Shown here one piece after another: positions 34,001-45,819 of a stretch of DNA of 64,000 nt (positions within the stretch are counted from its first letter, which is position 1; each line of letters opens with the position of its first letter). The position numbers and the translations under genes were made by a program. Source of the DNA: Guadua angustifolia. Its lineage: Eukaryota; Streptophyta; Magnoliopsida; Poales; Poaceae. The notes under the pieces are model-generated. The model worked only from the letters and a program-made list of their open reading frames with translations, was not told the origin of the DNA and made no database searches. The stretch is taken from the NCBI GenBank assembly GCA_036346375.1, contig CM070515.1, forward strand, positions 8,950,423 through 9,014,422, in the 5' to 3' direction.

Positions 34001-37000
34001 ATGCTCCTCCTGCTGCTGCTGCTGCTAACCTCGCAGCCACCGACGGCGAGCGCCCAGGCCGCGACCAACACGGCAAGCCCCCTTAATACGGCCTGCAACC
34101 AGACCGCCGGAAAGTACACAGAAAACAGCACGTACCTATACAATCTGAGAGCCCTTGGTGACGCCCTCATCAAGGGCGCCTCCTCATCCGGCTTCGCGTC
34201 TCGCAGCGCCGGCGTGGAGCCTGACCAGGTCCATGGCCTCGTGCTCTGCCGAGGCGACTACATCGCCAGCTGCACCGACGGCCTCGAGGCCGCCTTCCGG
34301 GACGTCACGCTGTACTGCTCGTACAAGGACGCCACCATCTACTACGACCAGTACATGCTCCGCTTCACTAACAACGAGTATTTACTCTCAAGCCACACCA
34401 ACGGGCCGGAATGGTCCGCGGTAAACATGAACTTGGTCACGGGGGCCGACACGGCGGCGCGGTTCATGGAGAAGGCCGTGGAGCTCATGAACAAGACGGC
34501 CGACTTGGCCGCCTTCAACTCGTCGTCGAGCCTGTACGCGACCGGCGAGACGTGGTTCGGTGAGCAGGGCGTGAGCATAGTGTACGGGTTGGTGCAGTGC
34601 ACGCCGGACCTCACCGGGGCACAGTGCCGGAGCTGCCTCGACGGCATCATCGCGCAGATGCCGGCGAAGTTCAGCAGCGCGGCCGGAAGCCAGATTGGGG
34701 GAAGGATTCTTGGAGTTCGGTGCAACCTGCGCTATGAGAAGGATCTCTTCTTCAGGGAAACTAACAACACACTCAAACTCCACATGCCAAAAAGTATGTA
34801 GTACTACTTCTATATGTGCACGTAGCCACGTACTATGCATCATGCATGAGCAGCTGCTTATGCTCCTCTCTTTCCCATGACTCCATGATTCTCATGTAAA
34901 CAGAAAATGAAAAATCCCTAACCTATCAATCTGTCATTCGTCTAAGGGGGGATGAGCACGGTGCTCAAGATCGTCATATTTGGAGTGCCTTCGTTAGTAC
35001 TGATCATCGTCATCTTGATCCTAAGGCCATCTATCGTCAAACAAGTAAGAGGTGAGTAAAAAAGATATTATAGTCATCTTTTGTTTTGTCCGGCTTATAT
35101 TATACAAATGAGCTCTTCTCACCATTTGCATTTCGAGCGGAACAGAGTTGTTGTTGCAGAGGGATCTAGTGATCTTGGAAAAGGAAATCGTAAGCGAAAG
35201 TGACTCGAGGTTTTCATTGTTTGGGTTTTCTAAGATAAAACGCGCTACAGATAATTTCTCCGAGCAAAATAAACTTGGAGAAGGAGGATTTGGCCCTGTT
35301 TACCAGGTAACTGCATTACATGTCACGTAAAGGTTTAATTTGTAAGCTCTTTTATGGTACACTAAATTCAATATTGATTGTTTATTATTTTTGATCTAAT
35401 AAATCAGACTGCTAGTATTTATTTAGAGAAATTTATACTTCATCTGGTAGTAGAGTAGAAGAAATACTCCAAAAAATCAATAGCTAGATCTGATTTCTAT
35501 TACGTACCCATTATATACTACCAGTTTAATGCACCGTAAAATTTCTCTAATTTGTATATGTGGTATTTCTCCAAGTTATATGATAGTATATGTATCAGGT
35601 GCATGTGCAATTACTGTAGGCATCAACATGACATATATGATTTCTTTTATATTACATTGTTATTTTTCACCTGTGTGTACTATATATTTGTCGGAAGTTC
35701 GGTATGGATATGTGTCATCTGGCAAGATGTGACCTGTTGGCAATAAAAAGGAGTACAAATAAATCTCATTTTGTCGAGATATCTTAATAGGGAGCTTTCG
35801 ATTTGTTTTAAGAGGCTCTTGTTTTAATTATATATTGGTTTTGAAGAGTCAACATTGAAAAGTAAAACAAACCTAAACAATCTCACCTCTCATTTATTTT
35901 TAATTTTTCCCAAATAAGCATTAAGCACATACTTACATGCACGAATCATCATTACGCCTTGTTAAGCTATTAATCTGGCATCCTAATTAAACAAGCAATA
36001 TTTTTATTTATTTTCACGTAACGTTTACGGACTCTAACAAGTACATACCGCAACATCCTAGCTCAATCTAGTAAGAAGTATTAGACCTCTAACATGCAAA
36101 TATCTATCTATATATATCATCAGGGCCGATTGCGTAACAATCAGGAGATAGCAGTCAAAAGACTTTCGCCAAATTCTATACAAGGATTCCGGGAGTTTAA
36201 GAATGAAATTAAACTCATAGCAAGTCTTCAGCACAGGAATCTAGTCAGGCTTCTTGGATGCTGCATCAAAAGCACGGAGAGGATACTCGTCTATGAATAT
36301 ATGCCAAATCGAAGCTTGGAGGAGTTCATTTTTGGTATGTTCATCTTCTGTAAGAACTTGTTTGACTGCTTGTTTTCTAGTTTATAACTACAAATTAAGT
36401 ACTTTGCACTGTCTCGATTTGTTTTGCATCAACATCATTTTACAATTGGAACTAATACAATAGGATCAGGAGCAAAACAGAGATGGCATGTGCGTCGTCT
36501 CATAATTGAAGGGATAGCTGAAGGCCTTCTCTATATACACGACTATGCGCATGCGTGTATAGTCCACAGAGACCTGAAACCTAGCAACATCCTCCTAGAT
36601 CATGAAATGAATCCAAAAATTTCCGACTTTGGGATTGCTAGGATATGCCTCTCCAACGTGACGGAATCAAATACGACAACTGCAATGGGAACATTGTAAG
36701 GGTTTGCCCTTTTAAACTTCACATTTTAGTTCATCGGAAACACTTCAAATAGCCTAATATTTTGATAGTTGGTCTGCATTCTTTTTGAGAATACATTATC
36801 AATAAACTGACTTGTTAGGAGGCTATGTAGAGTTTCATCAATGTTATATGATACGTACTAGTCATGGTATGGTAATACTTATAAATACGTGTACTACACA
36901 CATAGATCTTCGACATTAAATCTTTTTCTTGAGAATTGATGACATTTAGGAGACAACACGGATCTAGTGCTGTCCCGCGGGAGGACTGCAACTTAAGCAG

Positions 37001-38387
37001 TCCCCGCGAACCGTCCGATCGAAAAACGACGGTCCGGATTTTCCAAAAATATTGTGCCAAATTTTTTCACTACACGGAAACACTGTAGCAATATGTTATT
37101 CACTGATCGAAACCATCTGTGGATTCGATCAGCCGGTTTGTGCCTATGGAAATTGTACCGGATCCCCTAAGGGGAGTATCTAAAATATCATATACTCGTA
37201 GAAGTCATGGAGCGGAAAATTTTGTGCTTCACACGTATCTAGATAGAGTATGGCACAAGCAAATAGAATTGTTTATTATAAGGAATCTTCACACTTACAA
37301 CTTTGTATATATGATCGTGAGTCGTGACAAATCCATAGACACTTACAACTTGTATGATCGTGACAAATCCATAGGACTTGTCAAGATCAATGACGACTTA
37401 TTCAAAGTCCACGACAAACCAAGTTAATTAAGATACACCCTCTTCCTTCTTTCCTTGATTTTTGTGGCAAATCTGCAATAGCACATATGGATAATGGACC
37501 TAATAAAACATATAAATCCCAGGGAAATTTCAGTACACTAGTAAGGAACCTTAAGAACAAAAATGGGGATGTTTGTCTCACTAATAAGATGAGTAAAAAT
37601 ATGAAGTATTAATTGTCGATACTATAAACAAGTTGTACCCTAGATTTATCAATCGTATTACCCAAAAAAAAAAACTCACCCACATAATCATGCCGTCATG
37701 GCCTCCTAGGTCACACAAGCACAATATTTGATTTAACTAACGAAAAGTTCAAATCAACTCTAAAGATGATTGATCAAATAAGTTTGCATCACTTGTCAAT
37801 TTCCAACGATATTTTTGCGATGATCTTATGTATAAAATCGTTTCTTTTCAGTGGATATATTGCGCCCGAGTACTACTCCCAGAATGTTTACTCAACAAGG
37901 TCTGACGTTTTTAGCTTTGGCATCTTGGTCCTTGAGATCATAAGTGGAAAGAGGGCCGTAGGTTCCTACAAATTATCCGGAAGATCATATGAGCTCAGGA
38001 GATATGTGAGTAAAAGTTCTGTTAAAAACTCGATCTCTGTTACATCGATCGCTAGCTTTCTCTTCAAGTTCTACATGTCACCATTAGCTAATTAATTGTT
38101 TATGCGTGCCCCATTGGAATGTTATAATGTTCTGCTTATAGGCTTGGCAACTATGGAAAGATGAGAGATGCGATGAGTTGGTCGATCCTTCCTTGGGCGA
38201 GGAATACCAAGAAATGGACATTATCAGGTGCATTCAGGTCGCACTTCTGTGTGTTCAGGATAGCGCAGAGGACAGGCCTACCATGCACGATGTTACAACA
38301 ATGCTGAGCAACAGAAACAGGAGGCTGCTCATGCCTGCACAGCCTGGGTCCTTCAGTATAGACATTGGCGATCCGGAGAAGCTGTGA
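34001..38387 (+). CDS. Cysteine-rich receptor-like kinase (DUF26/CRK), copy B
   Basis: Seven exons at 34001-34793, 34947-35051, 35146-35306, 36124-36334, 36464-36695, 37852-38005 and 38142-38387 (TGA) join in frame to 633 residues, with the same exon phases as copy A. The layout is signal peptide, two DUF26 domains, one transmembrane helix and a Ser/Thr kinase. As in copy A the first DUF26 motif lacks its third cysteine and the second (CTPDLTGAQCRSC) is complete. The glycine loop is LGEGGFGPV, the usual proline form, where copy A has serine. HRDLKPSN, DFG and GYIAPEY are intact. The DUF26-1 loop after RDVT is two residues shorter than in A. Both copies look functional and recently duplicated, so they may be partly redundant or diverging in ligand recognition. 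Confidence 0.93.
35340..35550. repeat. Dispersed AT-rich repeat in CRK-B intron 3
   Basis: Counterpart of 24700-24925 in the same intron, with small indels. Confidence 0.5.
36945..37390. repeat. Repeat-like segment in CRK-B intron 5
   Basis: Counterpart of 26320-26760. It is more GC-rich and less decayed here (CCCGCGGGAGGACTGC, GACGGTCCGGATTTTCC), so unit B better preserves its original sequence. Confidence 0.35.
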
Positions 38388-38512
38388 TCATAATGAAATC
38401 GGACTGATTGTGTAGACCTGTATGAAATGTGCTAAACCGGACGTTTTTGTCGGGACCAAATATGTCATGGTTCATCTCATCATGCCACATGCAATCAACT
38501 GGGGTACGAGAC

Positions 38513-38810
38513 TTAGCGATCAACCTCTTCGTAATGCTCCTCCTCCAAAGATGGCATAGGCTTCTGTTCCCTAGCAACTGAGTGATAATTATTGCAAGCA
38601 TAAGTACATAGAGTATTTAGCAAGTTGCGCACACAGAATACAACTTGAAATCAAGGGATGGAATAAGTAGATGGGGAAGTAGAAAACACGGTGACACGGA
38701 TGGATCGAGAAGAACTCACCAAGGCGGCAAGGAATGTGAAGAAGATCATGGCGAGCGACGTTCTCCGACGGATGCGGCGGCTTCGGGTTGTGGAACATGG
38801 GACGGCACAT
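38513..38810 (-). CDS. Possible small two-exon gene, 51 codons, unknown
   Basis: On the minus strand a TATAAATA box (38821-38828) is followed by an ATG at 38810. An open exon runs to 38720 at a strong GTGAGT donor. An acceptor (CACTCAG) opens the second exon at 38577, which ends in TAA at 38513. The first exon ends in phase 1 and the second supplies two bases, so the frame joins exactly to 51 codons ending KPMPSLEEEHYEEVDR. A second ATG at 38749, in another frame, would give a hydrophobic start (MIFFTFLAAL) and a different C terminus. The second exon has an in-frame, conservatively changed copy in unit A. The family is not recognised. Confidence 0.35.
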
Positions 38811-38820
38811 GCGGGCTCGG

Positions 38821-38828
38821 TATTTATA
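38821..38828 (-). promoter_or_regulatory. TATA box of the possible small gene
   Basis: TATAAATA read on the minus strand, 11 bases upstream of the first ATG and 72 upstream of the second. The short distance to the first ATG favours the second ATG if the box is used, since transcription normally starts about 30 bases downstream. Confidence 0.45.
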
Positions 38829-38839
38829 GGGGCGGCTAG

Positions 38840-40360
38840 GGTTTGATGGTGTGGCGTGCATGCCAAGGAGACCGGTGTGGCGGCGGCATTCGACTCGAGC
38901 CTGGCTTGGGAAGAAGCACAGTGCTCTCCGGTCGGACCCACCTGGCAGCGACGGTAGCGACACGCACGCACGAAGCGGGCGGGTTCGGCTAGGCTGACGT
39001 GTAGGAGAAGAGTGAGCGGGTTAGTGCACCGGAGGAAACAGGCCTTGGGTCCAAGAGAAAGAGAGAGTGGCAAGTGGGCCTTGGGAGAATACAGCCCACG
39101 AACACTTCCAGAATTTTAATAGTTTTTTATTTTAGAAAATACGAAAAAATAAAGCCAAGCAAAATAGCAAAGAAGCTCGAAATTTTTTGAGAAAAATTAG
39201 AAAAATACTTTGAAACACGAGGAACTCAAATAAATTAATTTTGGATTTAATTGATGTTCATGTTATTCACATTAAATCATTGTAATTTTAGACAATCCAT
39301 TTTAAGCTTCAAGTAATTCAAGAAAATCCTGGAAGTTTTTGGAAAATGTTATTTTTTTCTAAATATGACAATTCATTTTTGTGTTCTCTGTTTGTTACCT
39401 GTTGCATTGAACCAATGCACAAACTGCATCAAAAATCTGATTTAGAAAATTAAGCGTGCTTCTTTTCAGTTTTCACTGTAGCACGTTGCTCTCGCCTGTG
39501 GTTGTAGTGTTCCCTTAACCAAAACAATATCAAGCATGTAATAAAGCCTAGTCAGATCTTCTTCTTCTTTTCTCCGGCGTGGTTCTGCGCAATCTGAAAT
39601 AGCAGAGTGCATGTTTCTTTTTTTAGATTGGGACGACTCGGGAAACTTTTTTTTTTGAAATTAGGAATCAGGCAACTATGCTATAGAGCATAGATTACTC
39701 TCTCGCGGCATATACGAGTTCCTGAACTTTCTGAATATTTGCCCAGGAGCACTGACAGCAAAGTATGCACCCGGGTGACGACGGCTAGCTCCACCAACCA
39801 AGCAGTGCTCTTATCAGTCCCTGAACTGACAAGTCCCTAGTGAGAAATGTGAATCCAAGCAGCCATAAGCTCTTTACAGAGCCCAAACCAGGACACTCAC
39901 AAGGCGCACGTCGAAGTAGAAGCCCATGCGAGCGATCGAGGCCGTCAATTAGGACGGGGTCAAAGTAACTGTCCGACTAAACCTCCATACAGATAACAGA
40001 TTATGTGCCTAGCTAAGAAATCATACTAACTCACGATTAAATTCAACTAGCTTTATTTGTTCCAACAGGATGCACGTACACAAACGCATATCCAGACCAC
40101 ACGTGCCACAGCTTGGTACACCAAGCTTCCAACCATAGCTACCGTAAGTCATGCGAATCGCGAACCGAATTCGTCGAACCAAAACTGGTTCAGAGTACGA
40201 GGTTCATGTTCGCATTGGGAATTAAAAAAACGAACCGTAAGCCAGATTTTCGTATCTCGACATAGACAAATTTTGTTTCGGGTAACTATACTCCCAGCCC
40301 ACACACGGAAGGATAAGCAAATTAAGTCACTAGCGATACTAGCTAGCTAGAACGACTCCA
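38840..40360. other. Intergenic, no gene seen
   Basis: GC-rich to about 39100, then AT-rich with long A and T runs. The frames on either strand here are short or lack an ATG and show no domain. Confidence 0.45.
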
Positions 40361-40369
40361 TAATGTAAT

Positions 40370-40603
40370 TCAGGTCCCCTCCCCGCCGGACATCTTGCTG
40401 AGCCTACTCGGCGGCTTAGAGTCCTTGCCGGCCACCCTCCTCGGCCCGCCGCGGCACCGGCTCGGGCTCGGGCCGTACAGCGCGCGCTGCGCCACCGCGC
40501 CAGCGTTGAAATCCGCCCTCGACTTGCCGTTGCCGTCGGCGCCGTGGTACGCGCCGGGGACGTCCTGGCTCTTCTGGTGGTCGTGGTCAGCTGAAGCCTC
40601 CAT
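40370..40603 (-). CDS. Small protein of unknown function, 77 residues
   Basis: A complete minus-strand frame starts with ATG at 40603 and ends at 40370. A TATA box (TATAAATA, 40744-40751) lies about 141 bases upstream, leaving a plausible leader of some 110 bases. The protein is hydrophilic and basic at its C-terminal half, with RALYGPSPSRCRGGPRR near residues 41-57 and a single cysteine. There is no signal peptide or membrane segment. High GC within the frame against AT-rich flanks resembles other short grass genes. I do not recognise the family. A small nuclear or cytosolic regulator is possible but only a guess. Confidence 0.5.
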   Translation of the reverse strand: MEASADHDHQKSQDVPGAYHGADGNGKSRADFNAGAVAQRALYGPSPSRCRGGPRRVAGKDSKPPSRLSKMSGGEGT

Positions 40604-40743
40604 ATATGTTGGCTTTGCTTAAATCTTCAGATCTATATATGTCCTCCTCCTCCTTGCGAGTATACTGCAGTAACTACCAAGTGTAAGAAATTTGCAAGTG
40701 ATGGAGAGAGCGAGACATACACCACAACGGTATGTGCAGCTGG

Positions 40744-40751
40744 TATTTATA
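40744..40751 (-). promoter_or_regulatory. TATA box of the 77-residue gene
   Basis: TATAAATA on the minus strand in GCCACTATAAATACC, at a sensible distance from the ATG at 40603. Confidence 0.55.
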
Positions 40752-40919
40752 GTGGCTGGGGTCTGAAGCTTCCCCAGGGGAAAGGAATTTGACTTGTGTG
40801 GGGTTTGCTTGGTAAGAGAAAGCACTAACGTACCGAGTATTTTTGCTTTTCCGTGTCTTAGTCGCTTCAGAGAATGGTAAACTCGACACCACTGTCAATT
40901 TAAGCCTAAGATATCCCAT

Positions 40920-41860
40920 GGTGTTGACATGGACAATACTAGCTTCTTAGTTCATGATACTTCTTCTTAGGTGGAATCCTGACTAACCCTCGGTGACATG
41001 TAGGTCCGGCTGGCTTGCACAGGGGAATTTAAGGGGTCCATCTGTCGGTAAGTGTTAAGGCGGTTCTACGTTTAATCGTGAATTTTGCAAGAATTTCGCA
41101 AGAAATAGTTTTATTTCCGTAAGAATCGAAAAGGGTTCCCGTGTTCCACGCCTAAGTAGGTGCCGTCACAAATATATATATGTTTTACAAAGATGTAATT
41201 CCCATCCACACTCATTACGTACAGTAGCGACAGTAAATACATACGTATTTGGACATGGCTTAAGGAAGAAGAAGTTTTACTAAGTAGATGAGCTGCTTTA
41301 TGTATTATATGGCTTGGTGTGCCGCTACTTATTGGAGGCCAAATTTGGTAATTAGTGACTTTGTTTGCTACTTACATAATTAGACTTGAATCTTAAACGC
41401 ACATAAAGATCATAGGGTGAGAGAGAGAACATGACTTAACGTCTTTCCTTCGCGAAGACATGGCATCCCACTGAATCAAGGGTGCTTAACATGTGTCACG
41501 GAGAGTGAATGTTGGGGAGCCAATAAGGGTGCGAACGTGAAGTGACGGGCAACGCACCACGGTGATAGCGAGCAAATAGGGAAGGTAATGTATCATGAGT
41601 CAGCGAATGCTTGATTGGCTAAGTAGGCTGATCAAAACAGCAAATAAGCAATGTGATCCTTTCTGATTTATGATTTTTTGTCAATTGTAATTTTGTAAAT
41701 GGATTGAATAGTGATAATGACCGATTTATTTAATTGATTTGTGTTAACTTGTTCGTAAATTTATAAAAGTTTGACAAGCGAATGTTGTATAAGTATTTCT
41801 TAAATAATAGAGTATTATTAGTAACTCTCGAACCGATAAAAACACAACACAAACTATTTA
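40920..41860. other. Intergenic, no gene seen
   Basis: AT-rich sequence without a supported gene or clear repeat edge. Confidence 0.45.
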
Positions 41861-41871
41861 ATATGTTTCTC

Positions 41872-42369
41872 TCAATTTAATCTAATTCTTTGAACCCACT
41901 TTTTTTTTCTGGTTGCACCACTCGTTGCAATAGATCCACCAGCAGCAGCTCTACCTAGAGAGGATCTTTCTATCTTGTCATCATCACTCGAAGGTTTATT
42001 CTTTGGAGATCTTGGAAGATAAGAAAGTGCGGCCAGGGTCGGCGCAGAACGCAAGGAATCAGGGTTCTCTTTGTACGGAGTTTCTCTGCTTTCTGGGCCT
42101 ATGATGAATGAATGGGACGATTCCTTGCCGACTGGCAGCTGGATAGAAAACGAGGCATCGATGATGAAAAGCTGCTCAGGGCTTGCTGTGGAGTAGGATG
42201 TCCCAGAATATCCCAAAGCTGGTCTGTGGCAGTGCGCAAAGGGTTCAGAAAAGAAAGGTGGATCGCTACAAAGGCTTGCCATGGGGAATTTAGTAGTGGT
42301 GAGAGACCGAAAGCTATGAGCATGATATTTGTGCTGCGGGTCAACTGTGCAAGCACTTCAGGGTTCTGA
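41872..42369 (-). other. Unexplained open segment, possible organelle-derived DNA
   Basis: Frames of 136 codons (42282-41872) and 85 codons (42356-42099) on the minus strand, and 85 codons on the plus strand, overlap here. Base composition is balanced and unlike the AT-rich flanks. None gives a known domain to me. The even composition and multi-frame openness would fit a nuclear insert of mitochondrial DNA, but that is a guess. Confidence 0.25.
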
Positions 42370-42483
42370 TTGTTCGTTTCTATTCACGCCAGTAAGATAG
42401 TCAATTCTATTCTGCCTTTTACTGTCTGCCCCGGGAGATGATTTAACGCCTCAGGAAATGAGCAGAGCCCTAACCGTCGATAG

Positions 42484-42575
42484 CACTTCAGCTATCCGCT
42501 TGGTTGGCCACAACATTAGTGAAGCTATGCACTTCAGCTATCTGCTTGGTTGGCCATAACATTAGTGAAGCTATG
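42484..42575. repeat. Tandem duplication, 2 x 46 bp
   Basis: Copies begin CACTTCAGCTATCCGCTTGG (42484) and CACTTCAGCTATCTGCTTGG (42530), with two single-base differences in all. Confidence 0.9.
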
Positions 42576-42799
42576 TGTAAGGTAGATGTGGTGCATTGTA
42601 TACAGCATACATCTGCACTTCATAGATACGAGGCTGGCTGGCGAACACTCTTTTTAGTGGTTGCAAAGCAAACAATTATAACAAGAACTACCAAACGTGA
42701 TTTCAAAAGAGAACAAAAAACGTATTACCCAACAACGGATGGGGCGTGGGATCTAGCAGAGGGGGTTGGGTGTTGGATGGGCAAGGAAGTTTAATTTTT

Positions 42800-45700
42800 G
42801 AGAGGTGTTTCCATGTTTTTTCTTTTAACAGTTGTATAAATATTAAAGTATAAATAAATGGTAGATGGTGATTACTTATCCATTCATTTGCTTTAAGATT
42901 TATGCAACTCGTATTGGGTGGGAAAGTATTGAAGCACTGCTCTTAATTTTTAGTTATCAGACCCAGAATTGATAAATTCCAAATTTACATGCATTTACTA
43001 CGTTAGCTTCATGATCATTAGCTAGCATACACATGCAACAACATTCTTGTCATATCTATCTATGAATAAATAAAACAGAGTAGTACAATATAAATAAAGG
43101 ACCAAAATTAAGTCATTTGTGACCAAGTTTACAACATACAGACCAACTGGCTAAATGGTTTACATCTCATAAAGTTTTGCAGCGGAAATAACAATTAAGA
43201 GACATAAAAAACAAACAAGCATGCCTCAACCCTCCAATAGGCAACCAACTAGATTAAACCTAGTAATCGGTTTAATTGATAGTACATGATAGCTTATTAT
43301 GCTAGGGCCTCTCATAAGACACATGTAGTTGTACGAATTTACATGGGTCTATGACCCAATAGATCAGTCTTTAGGGACCTTAGCAAGACAACCACAAACC
43401 AATAATCTCATGCACAAGCACCAGTCTCAACATACACTCGTCAAGTCTAAAACTAGTTTTCAATTTTCATTTGCTAATAAAAAATAGCAAAGGTACCTCC
43501 TCCGGACATATATGCTAGTGTTTCCTATAATTGACCAATCTGTAAAGTTGTTCCAATCTAGCAAACTAGATCGATAAGCATGGCTAAGCATCAACTAATT
43601 CATACCATGTAAAATTCCACAAATAATTGTATTAACAGTGGATAGCATTATTATAGTGACAACAGTGAGGATAGTAATTTATCAAGGTAGAGCCAATGCA
43701 ACAAATAGGTATAACTACCAACATAGCGATTTTACCAAAATTATACGCATGCATAGTATATTTGAAGCACAACACATACGTAACAGTGAAAATATGATAT
43801 CAAATATGGCCAAAGTAGGTCCTTGCCTTGCTTATTGAACTCTTTATCTTGCTCAGAATCAACCTTGGCAATTTCCAGAACATCGATATCTAATTAGTAT
43901 AAGCTAAGTAACACAAATATGATCCAACTAAGTTCAACAAAGATAAATTTCAAATATTTTTGCATATTATGAAAGTACATGGTTTTAAAAAATTTAGAGA
44001 CAAAAATCATTCAATCTGTAGTTTATATGAAAAAGTTACGAGCATTTGAATTTGGTTCGAAAAAAGAAAATCTAGAAGAAAAACATGATATTCTTTTTAA
44101 TTTTTATTTTTCGTTCTAAAGGAAAACCAAAATTTATTGCGCCATCAGGGTGACAGATGAGGTCTTGTGCTCGAGATGGCCGAGTCCACAGACACGTCTA
44201 CATGTCGGTGGGTCCCGCATGTCAGCTACATATTTGAAAACTTGGTTATGTTAACATTTTGATTAATTAAATAGCTAGTCTCACATGTCTGCAACTCACT
44301 ACCCTTAACTACCATCATTAGCACTAACTTTATCTGTACAGGAGGAAACACCGACGGCCAGCGGCGATGCCATGGATGACGACGGGGTGACGACGAAAGT
44401 GCTTCATCCGAACCAAAATAAAGAGCACACAAGCTTCGGTGGCTTACCACTAGCACAATGGTGCTGATGGTGACGACAGAGAAGGTCTGAGATAGCCTGA
44501 CGTCGGTGAGCAGGGGCAGCGGCGAATCGACGGAAATGGAGGTGGCGGCTGGAAAAGAAGACGACGGCTCGAATTCGAGGACCTAGTGCAGTAAACATGC
44601 AATAGATTTGAGAGGTTTGGACTGCAAGATGGAAAGACACGAGAATGTGCGAGGACGACGGCGCATGGAACTCACCACAGCAGCGGGAACACGGCGGCGG
44701 TGGCAATTGAGCCAGCCGGACATGAGGAAGATGATGCGTTGCTGCTTGACTATTACCCAAACTGCAACAACATCCGACGGAAAAGCATTAGGGGGGCGAG
44801 AGGCGAGCTTGGACGTGGATGTTGAGGAAGGAAAGCTTGCAAGCGGCACTGGCGGCTCCAGAGCATGCTCAGTAGCGCACAAAGGGCCGGGCACCTCGTG
44901 TTCCCACTGAAGTACTGAACCACCGAGCAAGGAAGTCGATTCTTGCGAAAATGGAACGAGTGGCAACCTCACGGAACAATGATGCGGCTGGACGGATTAA
45001 GTATGTTGGAGAAGAGTGAGAGAAATCAAGGAGAAGGCAGGAGCGTGGCAAAAAATCCACGGTGCGCTCTCTTTCCGCTCAAACAGGACAGGCGATGCGA
45101 CGAAATGGAGGGATTAACGGAACGGGACAGAGGCTATTAGCGGAAGGCAAAATGGTGGGTGGAGGCATCAAAATTGTGGGCAGCACGATCAAAAACCGGG
45201 GGACACAAGCGAGCTCGCCACGGTGTGTGCGCGACCCAGCGGGAGGTGGACGACGACGCTGCGGCAGGGCCCCAACGGTCAGCAACACGGACAGGTGGGG
45301 GCGCGGCGGACCGCTGCTGTGCTGTACTGCACCGGGCGTGGGCGAAAGGGAAGTGGGCCGAGGCCAGATTCCGTCCAAGAAGGAAAACCGAATTTTTATT
45401 GTTTTTGATCTAATTAATGCCAGAAATCAAGTTACAATTTTTAAAAATATCAAAAAAACTTAGAAAATGAAAATTTCTGGAGAGTTCCAGATACTATCCT
45501 TTGTTGAAATTATATCCAGTTTTCTTTCAGCTTGTAATTTTTCTTAAAAATTCAATCATTGATTTTTTTTATTAAACAAAAACTTGCTTTGAGCAACAAA
45601 AACAAGTAAGATAGCTGTTCCTTTGACATAGCTGAACTTGTAGCTAATAGCATTTGATATAAGTCTTGTTCACTACATAATGTACTCATTGTTGCTTGTT

Positions 45701-45800
45701 GAACACTATCAAAGACAAAAGAAGATTCCGCGATTGGCTACTTCTCTTTCGCTAGATTTGGGGAGGATAAGAAGGCCAAATACTAGGATGCGACTAGTGT
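42800..45800. other. Repeat-like region without a supported gene
   Basis: AT-rich 42800-44150, GC-rich 44150-45380, then A-rich again. It lies downstream, in transcriptional sense, of the minus-strand gypsy pol remnant. It may be the 3' non-coding part and LTR of that element, but no LTR pair or polypurine tract was identified. The frames in the GC-rich part are open on both strands and show no domain. Confidence 0.35.
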
Positions 45801-45819
45801 GCAGCAGCATTAGTGAGTT

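Larger units (their letters stand above)
31100..38615. repeat. Segmental duplication unit B (CRK-B unit)
   Basis: Direct-repeat partner of 21364-29002. It starts with CTGCATGGATCCCAAAC right after the LINE remnant and ends around 38615, beyond the CRK-B stop. It has the full foldback (31975-33765) and lacks the LINE tail and MITE row of unit A. Confidence 0.92.
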
